Of a stretch of DNA of 26,238 nucleotides, positions 7,180-15,090 are shown piece by piece. This DNA comes from Candidatus Micrarchaeum sp. (lineage in GTDB: Archaea > SpSt-1190 > DYHY01), in NCBI GenBank assembly GCA_020723935.1, contig DYHY01000009.1:21955-48192 (forward strand). Direction: 5' to 3'. Both the position numbers and the translations under genes were made by a program. Within the stretch, counting starts at the first letter, position 1, and each line of letters starts with the position of its first letter. Under the pieces are notes generated by a model, which did no database searches, was not told where the DNA came from, and saw nothing but the letters and a program-made list of their open reading frames with translations.

Positions 7180-7187
7180 TTTTATAG
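7180..7187. promoter_or_regulatory. One TATA element serving two divergent genes
   Basis: TTTTATAG on the plus strand reads CTATAAAA on the minus strand. The two start codons (7156 minus, 7212 plus) lie symmetrically about its centre near 7184, each about 28 bp away. No second TATA-like box is seen between the genes, so both leaderless transcripts probably use this one element. Confidence 0.6.
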
Positions 7188-7211
7188 CCTTTTTCCGGGT
7201 TGCATGCGCAA

Positions 7212-7490
7212 ATGGCCGAAAACAGCGCGGGCGCGCCGGGACACGCTGAGCAGCCCCAGCCCCGTCACGATTCCCGTCACGAGCACGATCACGGAGCGGG
7301 CCGGAGGAAGCCCGCCTTCTCCAAGAAGGAGCGGCTGCTCCTGGGGATAATCGCGGCGATAGCGATAGTGTGGGTCGCCGTAGGCATATGGAAGTGGGGC
7401 TACGTCTACTGGCCGGCCCTCGCCGGCGCGTTTTCGATCCCGTTCCTCCTCGCTGCCCTCTTCGTCGACAACATCCCGATGGCCGAATAG
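7212..7490 (+). CDS. Small two-helix membrane protein with a His-rich N-terminus
   Basis: 92 residues. Residues 1-40 are hydrophilic, with several His residues (HDSRHEHDHG) that might bind metal. Two hydrophobic segments follow at about 42-64 and 68-87. No family is recognised. ATG 7212 is preferred to an in-frame TTG at 7200 because it sits about 28 bp from the shared TATA element. It is divergent from FEN-1 and lies 35 bp before the beta-CASP nuclease gene. Confidence 0.65.
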   Translation: MAENSAGAPGHAEQPQPRHDSRHEHDHGAGRRKPAFSKKERLLLGIIAAIAIVWVAVGIWKWGYVYWPALAGAFSIPFLLAALFVDNIPMAE

Positions 7491-7525
7491 CCCGGCGCAT
7501 TCAGCCTTTCATTTCACGCTAAAAA

Positions 7526-8521
7526 ATGCTGAAAATCTCCGCGGGAGGCGGCGTCGGCTTCAGGCTTGAGTCCGGCGGCCTCGACTTCCTCCTCGATCCC
7601 CAGCGCGCGTCGGGGCCGTTCGTGCTGTCGCACGCGCACACCGACCACCTGCCCTCAGCCGTGCGATCACCCGCGATCGCATCGAGGGAGACGATCGCCT
7701 TCGCCAAGGCGCGCACGGGCCTCGCGATCCAAAGCGCGCAGGTCCCGGCCCAGGTTTCTCTGCACGACGCCGGCCACATGATAGGCTCCAGGATGGCCGA
7801 GATCCGAACGGATTCCGGCACCGTCCTCTACACAGGTGACTTCAACACGCGCGACCGGCTCTTCCTCTCCGGCGCGAAGCACGTGAAATGCGACGTCCTG
7901 ATACTGGACACAACCTACGCGTCCAGCAGCTACGCCTTCCCGAGGATGGCGGATCTCACGCGCGAGGTGCGCGACTTCGTCTCCGACTCCGGGGGGCGGG
8001 CCATATTCTACGGCTATTCCTACGGCAAGGCGCAGATCCTCACGCGCCTCGCAAGCGACCTGGGGCTCCCCGTCCTCGCGCAGGCGGAGGTCTACGGGGC
8101 GAACGTCCTCGCCTCCTCCTTCGGCCACGACCTCGGGAAGTTCTCCCTCTTCGGCGGGGACGGGACAGGGAGGATCCTCGCGTCGAAGGACCCCGCGATC
8201 GTTGTCGCGCCCGGCTCAGCCTCCCACACGCTCCTCGCGCAGAAGCTTGAGCGCGCGGGCTTCGCGAGCGCCGTCTTCACTGGCTGGGTCGCCTCGGGCG
8301 GCAGGCGCGCCTCCGGGCCGCATCACGTGAAGGGCGAGGGCGCCTTCTGCCTCTCGGACCATTCAGACTTCCAGGGGCTCCTTGACTTCGTCAGGGGGTG
8401 CGACCCGAGGGAGGTGATAATAGCGCACGCGAAGCCGGAAAGCGACCTCCCGGCGGCGCTCAAGTCCATAGGCTTCCCGTCGCACGTTTGCGTACGCGGG
8501 AAGACCTTCACTTTCGTATAG
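7526..8521 (+). CDS. Metallo-beta-lactamase/beta-CASP nuclease
   Basis: 331-residue metal-dependent hydrolase of the beta-CASP group that acts on RNA or DNA ends. Seen: SHAHTDH with H36, H38, D40 and H41; H84 in DAGHMIGS; D105 in YTGDFN; motif A-like D128 in LDTTYA; and late motifs SDHSDF (277-282) and IIAHAKPE (H301). All di-zinc ligands are present. It lacks the KH domains of the long archaeal CPSF homologues. Its length is nearer the SNM1-like or ligase-associated exonucleases, so the substrate (RNA 3'-end processing or DNA end resection) is open. The ATG overlaps an A-run and no clear TATA box is seen, so it may share a transcript with the upstream membrane gene. Confidence 0.85.
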   Translation: MLKISAGGGVGFRLESGGLDFLLDPQRASGPFVLSHAHTDHLPSAVRSPAIASRETIAFAKARTGLAIQSAQVPAQVSLHDAGHMIGSRMAEIRTDSGTVLYTGDFNTRDRLFLSGAKHVKCDVLILDTTYASSSYAFPRMADLTREVRDFVSDSGGRAIFYGYSYGKAQILTRLASDLGLPVLAQAEVYGANVLASSFGHDLGKFSLFGGDGTGRILASKDPAIVVAPGSASHTLLAQKLERAGFASAVFTGWVASGGRRASGPHHVKGEGAFCLSDHSDFQGLLDFVRGCDPREVIIAHAKPESDLPAALKSIGFPSHVCVRGKTFTFV

Positions 8522-8558
8522 TTTTCCAAAAAGCCATCACGTTTTTCATCCTGGAGAG

Positions 8559-9242
8559 ATGCAGGAGCTGATGGCGGTCAAGGCGCAGATGGAGGACAAT
8601 GAGGAGGAGCAGAGGCGGCGCGACGCCGGGCCCTACACTTTCCCGCCCATGAAGAGCAGGGCGATAATGAAGACGACCGTATTCAACGGCGAGGACGCCC
8701 ACGGGGACACGGAGCAGCTGATGTTCGCATACCTCGTCTTCCCGACGGAAGAGGAGGACAAGGCGAAGATAGCGGAGGCGATAATCAATACGGTGGACAA
8801 CTTCCGCTTCTACCACAAGTACACCGTTCCGGGCACGGAGGACCTAGCGCTAGGCCTTGATGAGGTGGTGAACCCCGCCAAGAGCTACTAGGAGATGATG
8901 TTCTACCTCATTCCGCACGACCTGCCCAAGGGGCCGGCGATGCTGGTGGGGACGGACGGCAAGACGTTCCTCGTCGGGAAAAAGATCGGCTGCGCGCGGC
9001 TCGAGCTCGACAAGGGATACGCGATACACGGCACCGACGGGGGCGACACCCGGGGCGTCTGCAACTGCTTGGCGAAGGCCGTCAGGGGGGAGCCCCTCTC
9101 GGTCGAGAACGCCGCTAAGATAGCTGTCACGGCGCTGCAGGAGGGGCTTGCGGGGAACGACACGTTCAATAAGGAGAACCTCCACATTGTCCTCGTCGAC
9201 TCGACGGGAGTGAGGGATTACTCCTTCCCCGGGTTCGCCTGA
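8559..9242 (+). CDS. Proteasome-fold-like protein split by an in-frame TAG
   Basis: Two parts in the same frame, 110 residues (8559-8891) and 115 residues (8895-9242), separated by a TAG at 8889-8891. Read through, they align with the partner protein at 10344-11294. YLVFPTEEEDKAKIAEAI matches IVFIPFGDLDEEKASNLI, and AMLVGTDGK matches ALFVGQDGQ. The second part ends with SVENAAKIAVTALQEG and LHIVLVDSTG, the helix-strand pattern of the C-terminal half of proteasome alpha/beta subunits. The N-terminal strands of that fold, and any catalytic Thr, are missing. GGAG stands just before the first ATG, and a GAG codon separates the TAG from an ATG ATG, so two separate polypeptides are also possible. 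Otherwise it is a nonsense mutation, suppression or a base error. Confidence 0.6.
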
Positions 9243-9268
9243 GGCCCGCCTGAAAGAGGCAAAGGCAG

Positions 9269-9315
9269 GGCCGTGCTCCCGGCGCGGGGCACGGCCACTT
9301 ATTTTTATTTCGGCT
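9269..9315 (+). terminator. Hairpin followed by a T-rich tract
   Basis: GGCCGTGC (9269-9276) pairs perfectly with GCACGGCC (9289-9296), with further GC pairing inside the loop, and is followed by ACTTATTTTTATTT. It lies after the split gene and before the beta-type proteasome promoter, as expected for a transcription terminator. Confidence 0.6.
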
Positions 9316-9398
9316 TTCTTTCCAAAACCGGCCGGAGGTTTTCGTCTCCCTTCGTTGGTGAACTCTGCCGAATTGGCTCCCTTTTGAAATAGTGAAAA

Positions 9399-9406
9399 TT
9401 ATAAAG
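9399..9406 (+). promoter_or_regulatory. TATA box of the proteasome-like pair
   Basis: TTATAAAG preceded by the purine-rich GTGAAAA, a good archaeal BRE/TATA. Transcription would begin near 9430, which argues against the GTG at 9392 as translation start. Confidence 0.55.
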
Positions 9407-9442
9407 GAGCGGCGCACCAGCCTCAACGGGGGACAAAGCAGT

Positions 9443-10342
9443 TTGGCAAGAGCGGTCAACACACTCGATAGTTTGAGCAGACTTCCGGCAAGAGTGGCGG
9501 CTTACGCGGAAATGATAAACAATTTCAGGGGGCCTTCCGAGATATCCCCCGAAGCGATGGAGCTCTTCGAGTGCGAGATCGCGGGCTCCGAGAATGGCAA
9601 CGGCACGCGCCCCAACAACTACATGTACACCCTCAAGAACGGCCGCGCCATCCACACGGGAACGGTCATCGGCGCGATAACCTACGGCGCCGGATCGCTC
9701 GACAGGGGCGTCGTCATCGGCGGCGACAGGCAGACGAGCCTGGGCAACCAGTGGGCGTACAACAACAACACGAAGAAGGTCAAGAGCTACGGGATCTTCG
9801 CGGTCGCGTCGACCGGCCTGTGCTCGGCGATAGAAGTCACACACTTCATAATAGCGGACTCCGCCATGCGCTTCAAGAACGAGTACAACAGGGACGTGTG
9901 CAGAGAGGAGGACAAGTTCCTGATGGACGTGACGCGCGCGGCGGGCCTCCTCTACTCCCTGGGGAACACCGACGTCGGCGCCGAGGCCGGCCACATCGTC
10001 GCGGGCGTGAGCCCCGAGAACATTCCCCTCATCTACGACATCGACGGGCGTTACATTGTGGCCCAGACGAGCCACCTCATGAAAGGCTCGGGATCCGTGT
10101 TCGCCCAGACGGTCCTTGACGAGCACGCGGCGAACACCGGGACGTCGCGCACCAAGGACGACGCGATAGAGAGCCTCATACACGCTCTCTTCGCGGGGGC
10201 GTACCGCGACAACTTCTGCTCGGCCAGGAACGACAACTTCCAGCTAGTTGTCGTCACGCCCAAGGGATGCAAGGAAGTGCCCGAGGACGATGTGATAGCG
10301 ATGGTTGAGCAGTACAGGAAGAAGTTCAGGGGAGTGTCCTGA
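9443..10342 (+). CDS. Proteasome beta-type subunit, catalytic, with long propeptide
   Basis: Ntn-hydrolase of the 20S proteasome beta family. HTG|TVIGAITY supplies the autoprocessing Gly-Thr and catalytic Thr74. The Asp17 equivalent is D95 in IGGDRQTS, the Lys33 equivalent is in NNTKKVKSYG, the SGS loop is KGSGSVFAQ, and the Asp166 equivalent is YRDNFCS, with Cys where Ser169 usually sits. About five extra residues lie between the first two strands. The pre-Thr segment is about 73 residues here, longer than usual for archaea. The start is uncertain: TTG 9443 fits the TATA box at 9399; GTG 9392 overlaps that promoter region; ATG 9512 would leave 50 residues. It is followed after 1 bp by a second proteasome-fold gene. 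Partner alpha subunits are not in the window. Confidence 0.85.
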   Translation: MARAVNTLDSLSRLPARVAAYAEMINNFRGPSEISPEAMELFECEIAGSENGNGTRPNNYMYTLKNGRAIHTGTVIGAITYGAGSLDRGVVIGGDRQTSLGNQWAYNNNTKKVKSYGIFAVASTGLCSAIEVTHFIIADSAMRFKNEYNRDVCREEDKFLMDVTRAAGLLYSLGNTDVGAEAGHIVAGVSPENIPLIYDIDGRYIVAQTSHLMKGSGSVFAQTVLDEHAANTGTSRTKDDAIESLIHALFAGAYRDNFCSARNDNFQLVVVTPKGCKEVPEDDVIAMVEQYRKKFRGVS

Positions 10343-10343
10343 A

Positions 10344-11294
10344 ATGGCGGGCAAAGTGTCCATAAGCCAAGAGGACCTCGGGATGGAGGACGCGGAACCG
10401 AGCGACTACTCCGTGATAGGCGGGGCCATACGGACCGCCGAAGGGGGCGTCCTCGTCTTCTCTTACACGCACCCCGTTTACAGGGAGGCCCTCGAGAAGG
10501 TCGAGGGGAATTTCCTGAACGTGCGCGCGGTGGCGAACCGCCAGATAGGGGAGGAAGAAGATGTGGTGGGTGGGCTCCACCCCTCGGAGGTGAACGCCAT
10601 CAGGACGCAGATAAGCCGCGAGGAGGACAAGCTCGACAGCCTGCGCAGCAACGCGATGTACCCCACGCCGGAGCCCTCGCACATAGACGTGAGGACGATC
10701 TACGACCACGAATACCCGGGCCTCGGCAGGATGGTCAGGAAGCTTGCCATCGTCTTCATACCCTTCGGGGACCTGGACGAGGAGAAGGCTTCCAACCTCA
10801 TTTCCGACACGATAACAGAGATCACCTGGGGCCTGCAGGACGCTGTCCCGCGCACAATGGAGGTCGCGAAATCGTTCGCGGATGCTTCTAGCGAGATGGA
10901 CCCTTACGAAAGGAACATCGGATACGCCCTGGCGAAGAACTCGCCGAAAGCTGACGCGCTGTTCGTCGGCCAGGACGGGCAAATATGCACTGTGAAGCAC
11001 AACAAGCCCTTCCTCCAGCACAGGGGGCCCTACGCGGTCGTCGGGCGGACATTCGAGGTCAAGGCGATCGCGCCCAAACTCAAGAAATACTATCCGGGCG
11101 ACGGCGTGCCCTCGGACAGCAACGCGGCGACGATGGCGATACAGATCCTCAAGGAAACCTTCGGCGACGAGTTCAAGTACGCGAACCTCGGGATGGCTTT
11201 CGTCCACCCTGACAGGATAGAGAGAATACAGAACCTCCAGAAGTACGGCAAGGGGACCAAGGCTGACCCTGCACCGGGAATTCGGGAACGTTGA
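10344..11294 (+). CDS. Divergent, apparently non-catalytic proteasome-fold partner
   Basis: A 316-residue protein whose ATG is 1 bp after the beta-type stop. N-terminal YSVIGGAIRTAEGGVLVFSY (22-41) matches the first two strands of the beta subunit. Ser23 stands at the Thr1 position, Ser or Tyr at the Asp17 position, and the Lys33 region is replaced. A long central insertion with charged helices follows (about 45-185). The C-terminal part (KADALFVGQDGQ, YAVVGRTFEVKAIAPKLKKY, AATMAIQILKETFG, YANLGMAFVHPD) follows the second half of the proteasome fold. It is therefore probably a structural or regulatory subunit rather than a protease. It lacks the usual alpha-subunit N-terminal helix signature. 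It resembles the split gene at 8559-9242. The family assignment is by pattern and needs a profile search. Confidence 0.6.
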   Translation: MAGKVSISQEDLGMEDAEPSDYSVIGGAIRTAEGGVLVFSYTHPVYREALEKVEGNFLNVRAVANRQIGEEEDVVGGLHPSEVNAIRTQISREEDKLDSLRSNAMYPTPEPSHIDVRTIYDHEYPGLGRMVRKLAIVFIPFGDLDEEKASNLISDTITEITWGLQDAVPRTMEVAKSFADASSEMDPYERNIGYALAKNSPKADALFVGQDGQICTVKHNKPFLQHRGPYAVVGRTFEVKAIAPKLKKYYPGDGVPSDSNAATMAIQILKETFGDEFKYANLGMAFVHPDRIERIQNLQKYGKGTKADPAPGIRER

Positions 11295-11364
11295 CCGGCC
11301 CTGACAGCGGCGCCGTCAGCCCCTAGAAACAAATAATAAGGAGGCCCTCCGGCCGGCAGGGGAA

Positions 11365-12594
11365 ATGCCGGCCGAACGCCTCTACCTGGAAGACCCCTAC
11401 CTCAAGGAGTGGCTCGCTACAGTCACGGGCGTGAAGAAGTTCTCGGGCAAGACCCTCGTCACGCTCGACAGGACCGCCTTCCATCCGCAGGGGGGCGGGC
11501 AGCCGGGCGACCGCGGGACGATCGGGGGCCTTGCGATCGTCGACACGTTCGTCCACGACGGGGAGGTGATACACGAGCTCTCCGAGGGGGCCGACCCGCC
11601 CTTCGGCGAGGTCGAATGCGCGATCGACTGGTCCTTCCGCGAGCCGCTCATGCGCCTGCACACGGGCGAGCATCTGCTGTTCTCCTGCCTCAAGGCCCTC
11701 AAGCCGGACCTTGAGGTGGACAAGGTCCTCTTCTCCCTGGAGGGGGGGAAGCTCTTCGTCTCGGGCTCCGACCTCTCCTTCGAGGACGTCTCCTCCGCCG
11801 AGGAGCGCGCTAACTCCCTGATAGCCTCCGGCGTCCCCGTGAGGAGCCATTTCTTCGACGGGGTCGAGGCCGCCAAGGCGGCGCTCCCCCAGGCGCGCCT
11901 CAAGGAGGAGCGCGTCTCGGGCAGGATCAGGATACTTGAGATAGAGGGCACTGACTATTCGGCCTGCTCAGGAACGCACCTCCGCAACACGAAGGAAATC
12001 GGGTTCCTTAAGATCCTCTGGGTGAACAGGAACGGCGGGGCGACGGAGCTCACATTCGGAGCCGGCGAGCAGGCGGTCATGCGCACGAGGGAGCTCGCGA
12101 ACAAGGTGGTTGAGGCGGGCCTCGCGCTCCAGGTGGAGCCCGAGAAGGTGGTCCCGACGATACTCAACGCCCGCGCCGAGAACCTGCGCCTGAGGCAGAC
12201 GGTGCGCGCCCTCTCCAAGGAGGTGCTCAAGGGGGCCAAGGCGTCGGTAGCGCCGGAGAAGCTGGGGGGCGTGCGCGCGTACGTTGCGTCCTTCGACGGG
12301 CTCATCGACAGGCAGGACCTCTCGGAGCTCGCAAACCACTTCGTGAAGAAGGGGACTTGCGTCGCCGTGCTGTTCGGAGGATTGGATCCTGAGTTCTCGT
12401 CCCTCGTCCTTGCGGCTTCCGGGGATTTCCGAGGCGACCTCAACAAGCTCGCCGCGAGAATCCTCCCGCTCGTGGGCGGGCGCGGAGGGGGCAGGCCCCT
12501 CTTCGTCAGCGCCGCCTGCAGGGAGCGGGGGAAGATCCCCGCGGCCCTTTCGGCCGCCCGTGACTGGCTCGCTTCTATTTCTCCTTCATCTTAG
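11365..12594 (+). CDS. alaX: Alanyl-tRNA editing protein AlaX, long form
   Basis: Free-standing editing protein that removes Ser or Gly mischarged on tRNA-Ala. Seen: PQGGGQPGD (41-49), zinc/catalytic motif HTGEH (H99, H103) and the second ligand pair CSGTH (C201, H205), all as in AlaRS editing domains. The C-terminal part (about 290-409) ends with GGRGGGRPLFVSA, the DHHA1 oligomerisation or RNA-binding domain, so this is the long AlaX type. It has 409 residues. AATAATAAGG about 28 bp upstream of the ATG is a TATA-like box. Its 3' end overlaps by 20 bp the convergent gene for a secreted repeat protein. Confidence 0.92.
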   Translation: MPAERLYLEDPYLKEWLATVTGVKKFSGKTLVTLDRTAFHPQGGGQPGDRGTIGGLAIVDTFVHDGEVIHELSEGADPPFGEVECAIDWSFREPLMRLHTGEHLLFSCLKALKPDLEVDKVLFSLEGGKLFVSGSDLSFEDVSSAEERANSLIASGVPVRSHFFDGVEAAKAALPQARLKEERVSGRIRILEIEGTDYSACSGTHLRNTKEIGFLKILWVNRNGGATELTFGAGEQAVMRTRELANKVVEAGLALQVEPEKVVPTILNARAENLRLRQTVRALSKEVLKGAKASVAPEKLGGVRAYVASFDGLIDRQDLSELANHFVKKGTCVAVLFGGLDPEFSSLVLAASGDFRGDLNKLAARILPLVGGRGGGRPLFVSAACRERGKIPAALSAARDWLASISPSS

Positions 12595-14536
12595 ATGAGA
12601 GGAACGTCCACCAGGGCCTCTCCTCGGAAATCGTCTGGCCGGTTGTGGCGTCCACCTTGAACTTGGCTTCGACTTTCACTGGGACAACGAAGAAGAGCTT
12701 CCTCTCCTCCTGCCCCTTGCCGACGTAGACCGCGGCGTTCCCTTCAGCTTTGAGCTTCACTTCCTTGGGATCGAACTTCAGGCGCTGCCTGAGCTGTGCG
12801 GGAAGTATCCGCACCTTCGCGTTCCCGACTTTGACATCGCCAGACTCTATCTCAACAGGCGATTCAGCTTCCGCCCCTATGCCGCTTCCATCGTCGAGGG
12901 AGATTGTGCCCTCGCCCTGCAATATTGTCAGGTTGTTGCCCTCAACGTCCGCGACTATCTCCTTGCCCTCGTCGGAGGATATCACCTCGTCGCCCACTTC
13001 TATCCCGTCGGAATTGACCGTTATCGTCGCGTCGAGATCCGCGATCTCCTCGGCGTTGAGCTTCGCGCGCTTCCTCACAAGCTCCGCTATCATCTTGTCG
13101 ATCTCGCGCCTCATGTCCTTCAAGGCGTAGATCTGGCCGTTTATGTCAGAGGTCGAGCCCATGACAGCCGCGACCTTCTCCTTGTAATAGCCAGAAATCT
13201 CCGTCCCGCTGTCGGGCGCTACTGGCTTTATCACCTGCTTCTCGGCGCAATCCTTGACCGCGTCCGTCTGCTCGGATTCCAGGCGCGCGAGCTCATCCTT
13301 GAGCTTAGCCGCGTCTGAGCCGGAAGCGGTCGCGCGCTCTATCGCCTCTTTCACGACGAATATTTTCGCCTCAAGGGTCTTGGCCCGCACGCACGGAGCG
13401 CTCTCAGCTATCGCCTGCCTAACCACCCCGGCGCCCTTGCAAATCTCGGCGGCCTTGCGCATTTCCGCGTCGATGGAAACTATCGTCTCCTCAACGGAGG
13501 CGCGCACATAGCCCTTCGCCGCGAGCTCCTCGTCGGTCAGGGCGAGCAATTCCTTGTAATAGACCCTCTTCTTGTCCAGGTTCCTCGCCTCGCCGCAGGG
13601 GCCCTCGGACGGCACAGCGCCTCCATCTATTGCTCCTGGCTTCACGGCGACTGCAGTCACTGTCGCTGCCATGACGACGCAGCGGTTGTTTGAAGCCTCC
13701 TGCTTGACGGCGGCCAGCTTCTCCATTATCTGGGCTGCGAGCTCCTTGTCGCCGGAAGCCTCGGCCTCCTCGAGCTGGGACGCCAGCTCCTGATATTCCC
13801 TGAGTATTTCCGGGCCCGGCCGGCACGGCGTTGGATTCGCTAGGACTGGAAGCGGTCCAAGAACCTGGCAATTCTCCGGAGCCTTGGCAAGCATTCCCTC
13901 GTGGGTCTTGAGCTTGGCCTTGATGTCCGCGCGCACATAGCCCTTCGCCGCGAGCTCCTCGTCGGTCAGGGCGAGCAGTTCCTTTATGTAGGAGATCCTC
14001 TTCTTTATTGCGGCCTTCTCCACGCAGGCGATTATCGGCTTGACGACCGGCGCGACCACTTTGTTGCCGCACGCCAGGAAGGCTGCTCGGTATTTCTCAT
14101 GCAGTTCCGCGAGCTCCTTCATCTGCACGTCCGACGCAGCAGGCGTCGCGGAGCTGGCGATCTGCGCCTTCTTCGCCTGGATGAGCGCATTAATCCTCTT
14201 CGCCTCGACGCACGGCCGCGCTATCGGGGGCGCGGGATTGACGGGGTTTGTCGGGGTGGCGCCAGGTTCCGATGTTTCGCCGGAGCTGGGATCTGCCGGC
14301 TCTGGTTCAGGCTGCGCCGTGTTGCCAGTCCCCGTCTCGCCGGGGCAGGGCGAGAACTCGCAGTCTAGGCCCATCCTCCCGACGGCGGTGCCGTCGGGGC
14401 AGATTTTCACGTCGCCGGCGCAGGAGACCCCCGCCGACGAATCGGTCTCGGCCGTCGCGAGGCCCGTCAGGGGCGAGGCGAAGACCAGAATCATAACGAG
14501 TGCCGCAACAAAAGCCCACGCCTTTGAACTTGCCAT
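12575..14536 (-). CDS. Large secreted Cys-containing repeat protein
   Basis: 653 residues with a signal peptide (hydrophobic at 7-29, likely cleavage after LATA). A small disulfide module follows at 38-66 (SCAGDVKICPDG to CEFSPCPG), like the short C-x-x-CPDG modules of many secreted proteins. A Pro/Glu/Thr linker comes next, then alpha-helical coiled-coil repeats with regularly placed single Cys residues. Two repeats share KELLALTDEELAAKGYVRA, and a 49-bp stretch of their DNA is identical. The last 150 residues look beta-rich, with no membrane anchor. An envelope or cell-surface role is likely, but no family is recognised. A TATA-like TTTTTAAG (14565-14558) lies about 25 bp upstream of the ATG. 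Confidence 0.8.
   Translation of the reverse strand: MASSKAWAFVAALVMILVFASPLTGLATAETDSSAGVSCAGDVKICPDGTAVGRMGLDCEFSPCPGETGTGNTAQPEPEPADPSSGETSEPGATPTNPVNPAPPIARPCVEAKRINALIQAKKAQIASSATPAASDVQMKELAELHEKYRAAFLACGNKVVAPVVKPIIACVEKAAIKKRISYIKELLALTDEELAAKGYVRADIKAKLKTHEGMLAKAPENCQVLGPLPVLANPTPCRPGPEILREYQELASQLEEAEASGDKELAAQIMEKLAAVKQEASNNRCVVMAATVTAVAVKPGAIDGGAVPSEGPCGEARNLDKKRVYYKELLALTDEELAAKGYVRASVEETIVSIDAEMRKAAEICKGAGVVRQAIAESAPCVRAKTLEAKIFVVKEAIERATASGSDAAKLKDELARLESEQTDAVKDCAEKQVIKPVAPDSGTEISGYYKEKVAAVMGSTSDINGQIYALKDMRREIDKMIAELVRKRAKLNAEEIADLDATITVNSDGIEVGDEVISSDEGKEIVADVEGNNLTILQGEGTISLDDGSGIGAEAESPVEIESGDVKVGNAKVRILPAQLRQRLKFDPKEVKLKAEGNAAVYVGKGQEERKLFFVVPVKVEAKFKVDATTGQTISEERPWWTFLSSKMKEK
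13500..13548. repeat. 49-bp exact intragenic repeat, copy 1
   Basis: Identical to 13929-13977, 429 bp away (143 codons, so in frame). It encodes ALTDEELAAKGYVRA on the minus strand. Flanking repeat sequence has diverged, so gene conversion or recent duplication of just this patch is likely. Confidence 0.9.
13929..13977. repeat. 49-bp exact intragenic repeat, copy 2
   Basis: Second copy of the 13500-13548 repeat, in the same frame and orientation inside the secreted repeat protein gene. Confidence 0.9.
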
Positions 14537-14589
14537 GCCGCGACCTCCAGCTCCTCACTTAAAAAGGTTTTGAGGTTGTTGGGCTTTCT

Positions 14590-15018
14590 TCAGGCTACGA
14601 AGAAGTCTATGTCAATGTCCCCGTCGCCGAAATCCACGACGACGAACTCCGCCTTGCAGTAGGGGCAGGATATTTTCTCCCCGTCCTGCCTTCCCGTCAC
14701 ATCTATGGGGTCGCCGCAGCCCATGCAGTCGACCTGGGCCTTCTTCGGGGGCTTTGGCTTTTCGGGCGCGGGAGCCGCCGCTGCCGCCGCTGCCACCGGA
14801 GCCACGATCGCGGCAGGCTCTTCCTCCTTTTCTTGCGGCTCCTCCCTGGCCGCCGCACGGGTCTGGGCGCCGGCGGATCCCAGCTTCCCTTCAATCTCCC
14901 CGGCCTCGGCGTCCTCCTCGGCCTCCTCGAAATCCTCCTCCGCCTCTTCCTCTTCAGTCCCCCGGGTGGCTCTTTCCTCGCCGTGATCCTCGGATTTCGC
15001 AGAAGCGGAGGCCCTCAT
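14590..15018 (-). CDS. Acidic protein with a C-terminal zinc ribbon
   Basis: 142 residues. Residues about 15-60 are a Glu-rich stretch (EEEEAEEDFEEAEEDAEAGE) and residues about 65-95 an Ala/Pro linker. The C-terminus carries a four-Cys zinc ribbon, CMGCGDPIDV and CPYCKAEFVVVD. Such ribbons occur in transcription and translation factors, but no family is clear. I prefer ATG 15018 (GAGG about 13 bases upstream, about 45 bp from the TATA box) to GTG 15048, which would lie too close to that box. It is divergent from tRNA-Ser, sharing the palindromic TTTATAAA. Confidence 0.65.
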   Translation of the reverse strand: MRASASAKSEDHGEERATRGTEEEEAEEDFEEAEEDAEAGEIEGKLGSAGAQTRAAAREEPQEKEEEPAAIVAPVAAAAAAAPAPEKPKPPKKAQVDCMGCGDPIDVTGRQDGEKISCPYCKAEFVVVDFGDGDIDIDFFVA

Positions 15019-15059
15019 TTCTCTTTTTTCCTCGCAGAGCCGCCCCACCCTTCCGATTG

Positions 15060-15067
15060 TTTATAAA
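15060..15067. promoter_or_regulatory. Palindromic TATA box shared by tRNA-Ser and the zinc-ribbon gene
   Basis: TTTATAAA is self-complementary. It is about 27 bp upstream of the tRNA-Ser 5' end at 15091 and about 45 bp upstream of the ATG at 15018 on the other strand, and is the only TATA-like box between them. Confidence 0.55.
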
Positions 15068-15090
15068 TTCGCGGAGGGGCCGCTTCCGCT

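Noticed and set aside
6212-7249. Open frame of 345 codons antisense to FEN-1
   Set aside because: FEN-1 is unambiguous on the other strand, and the frame has no recognisable content.
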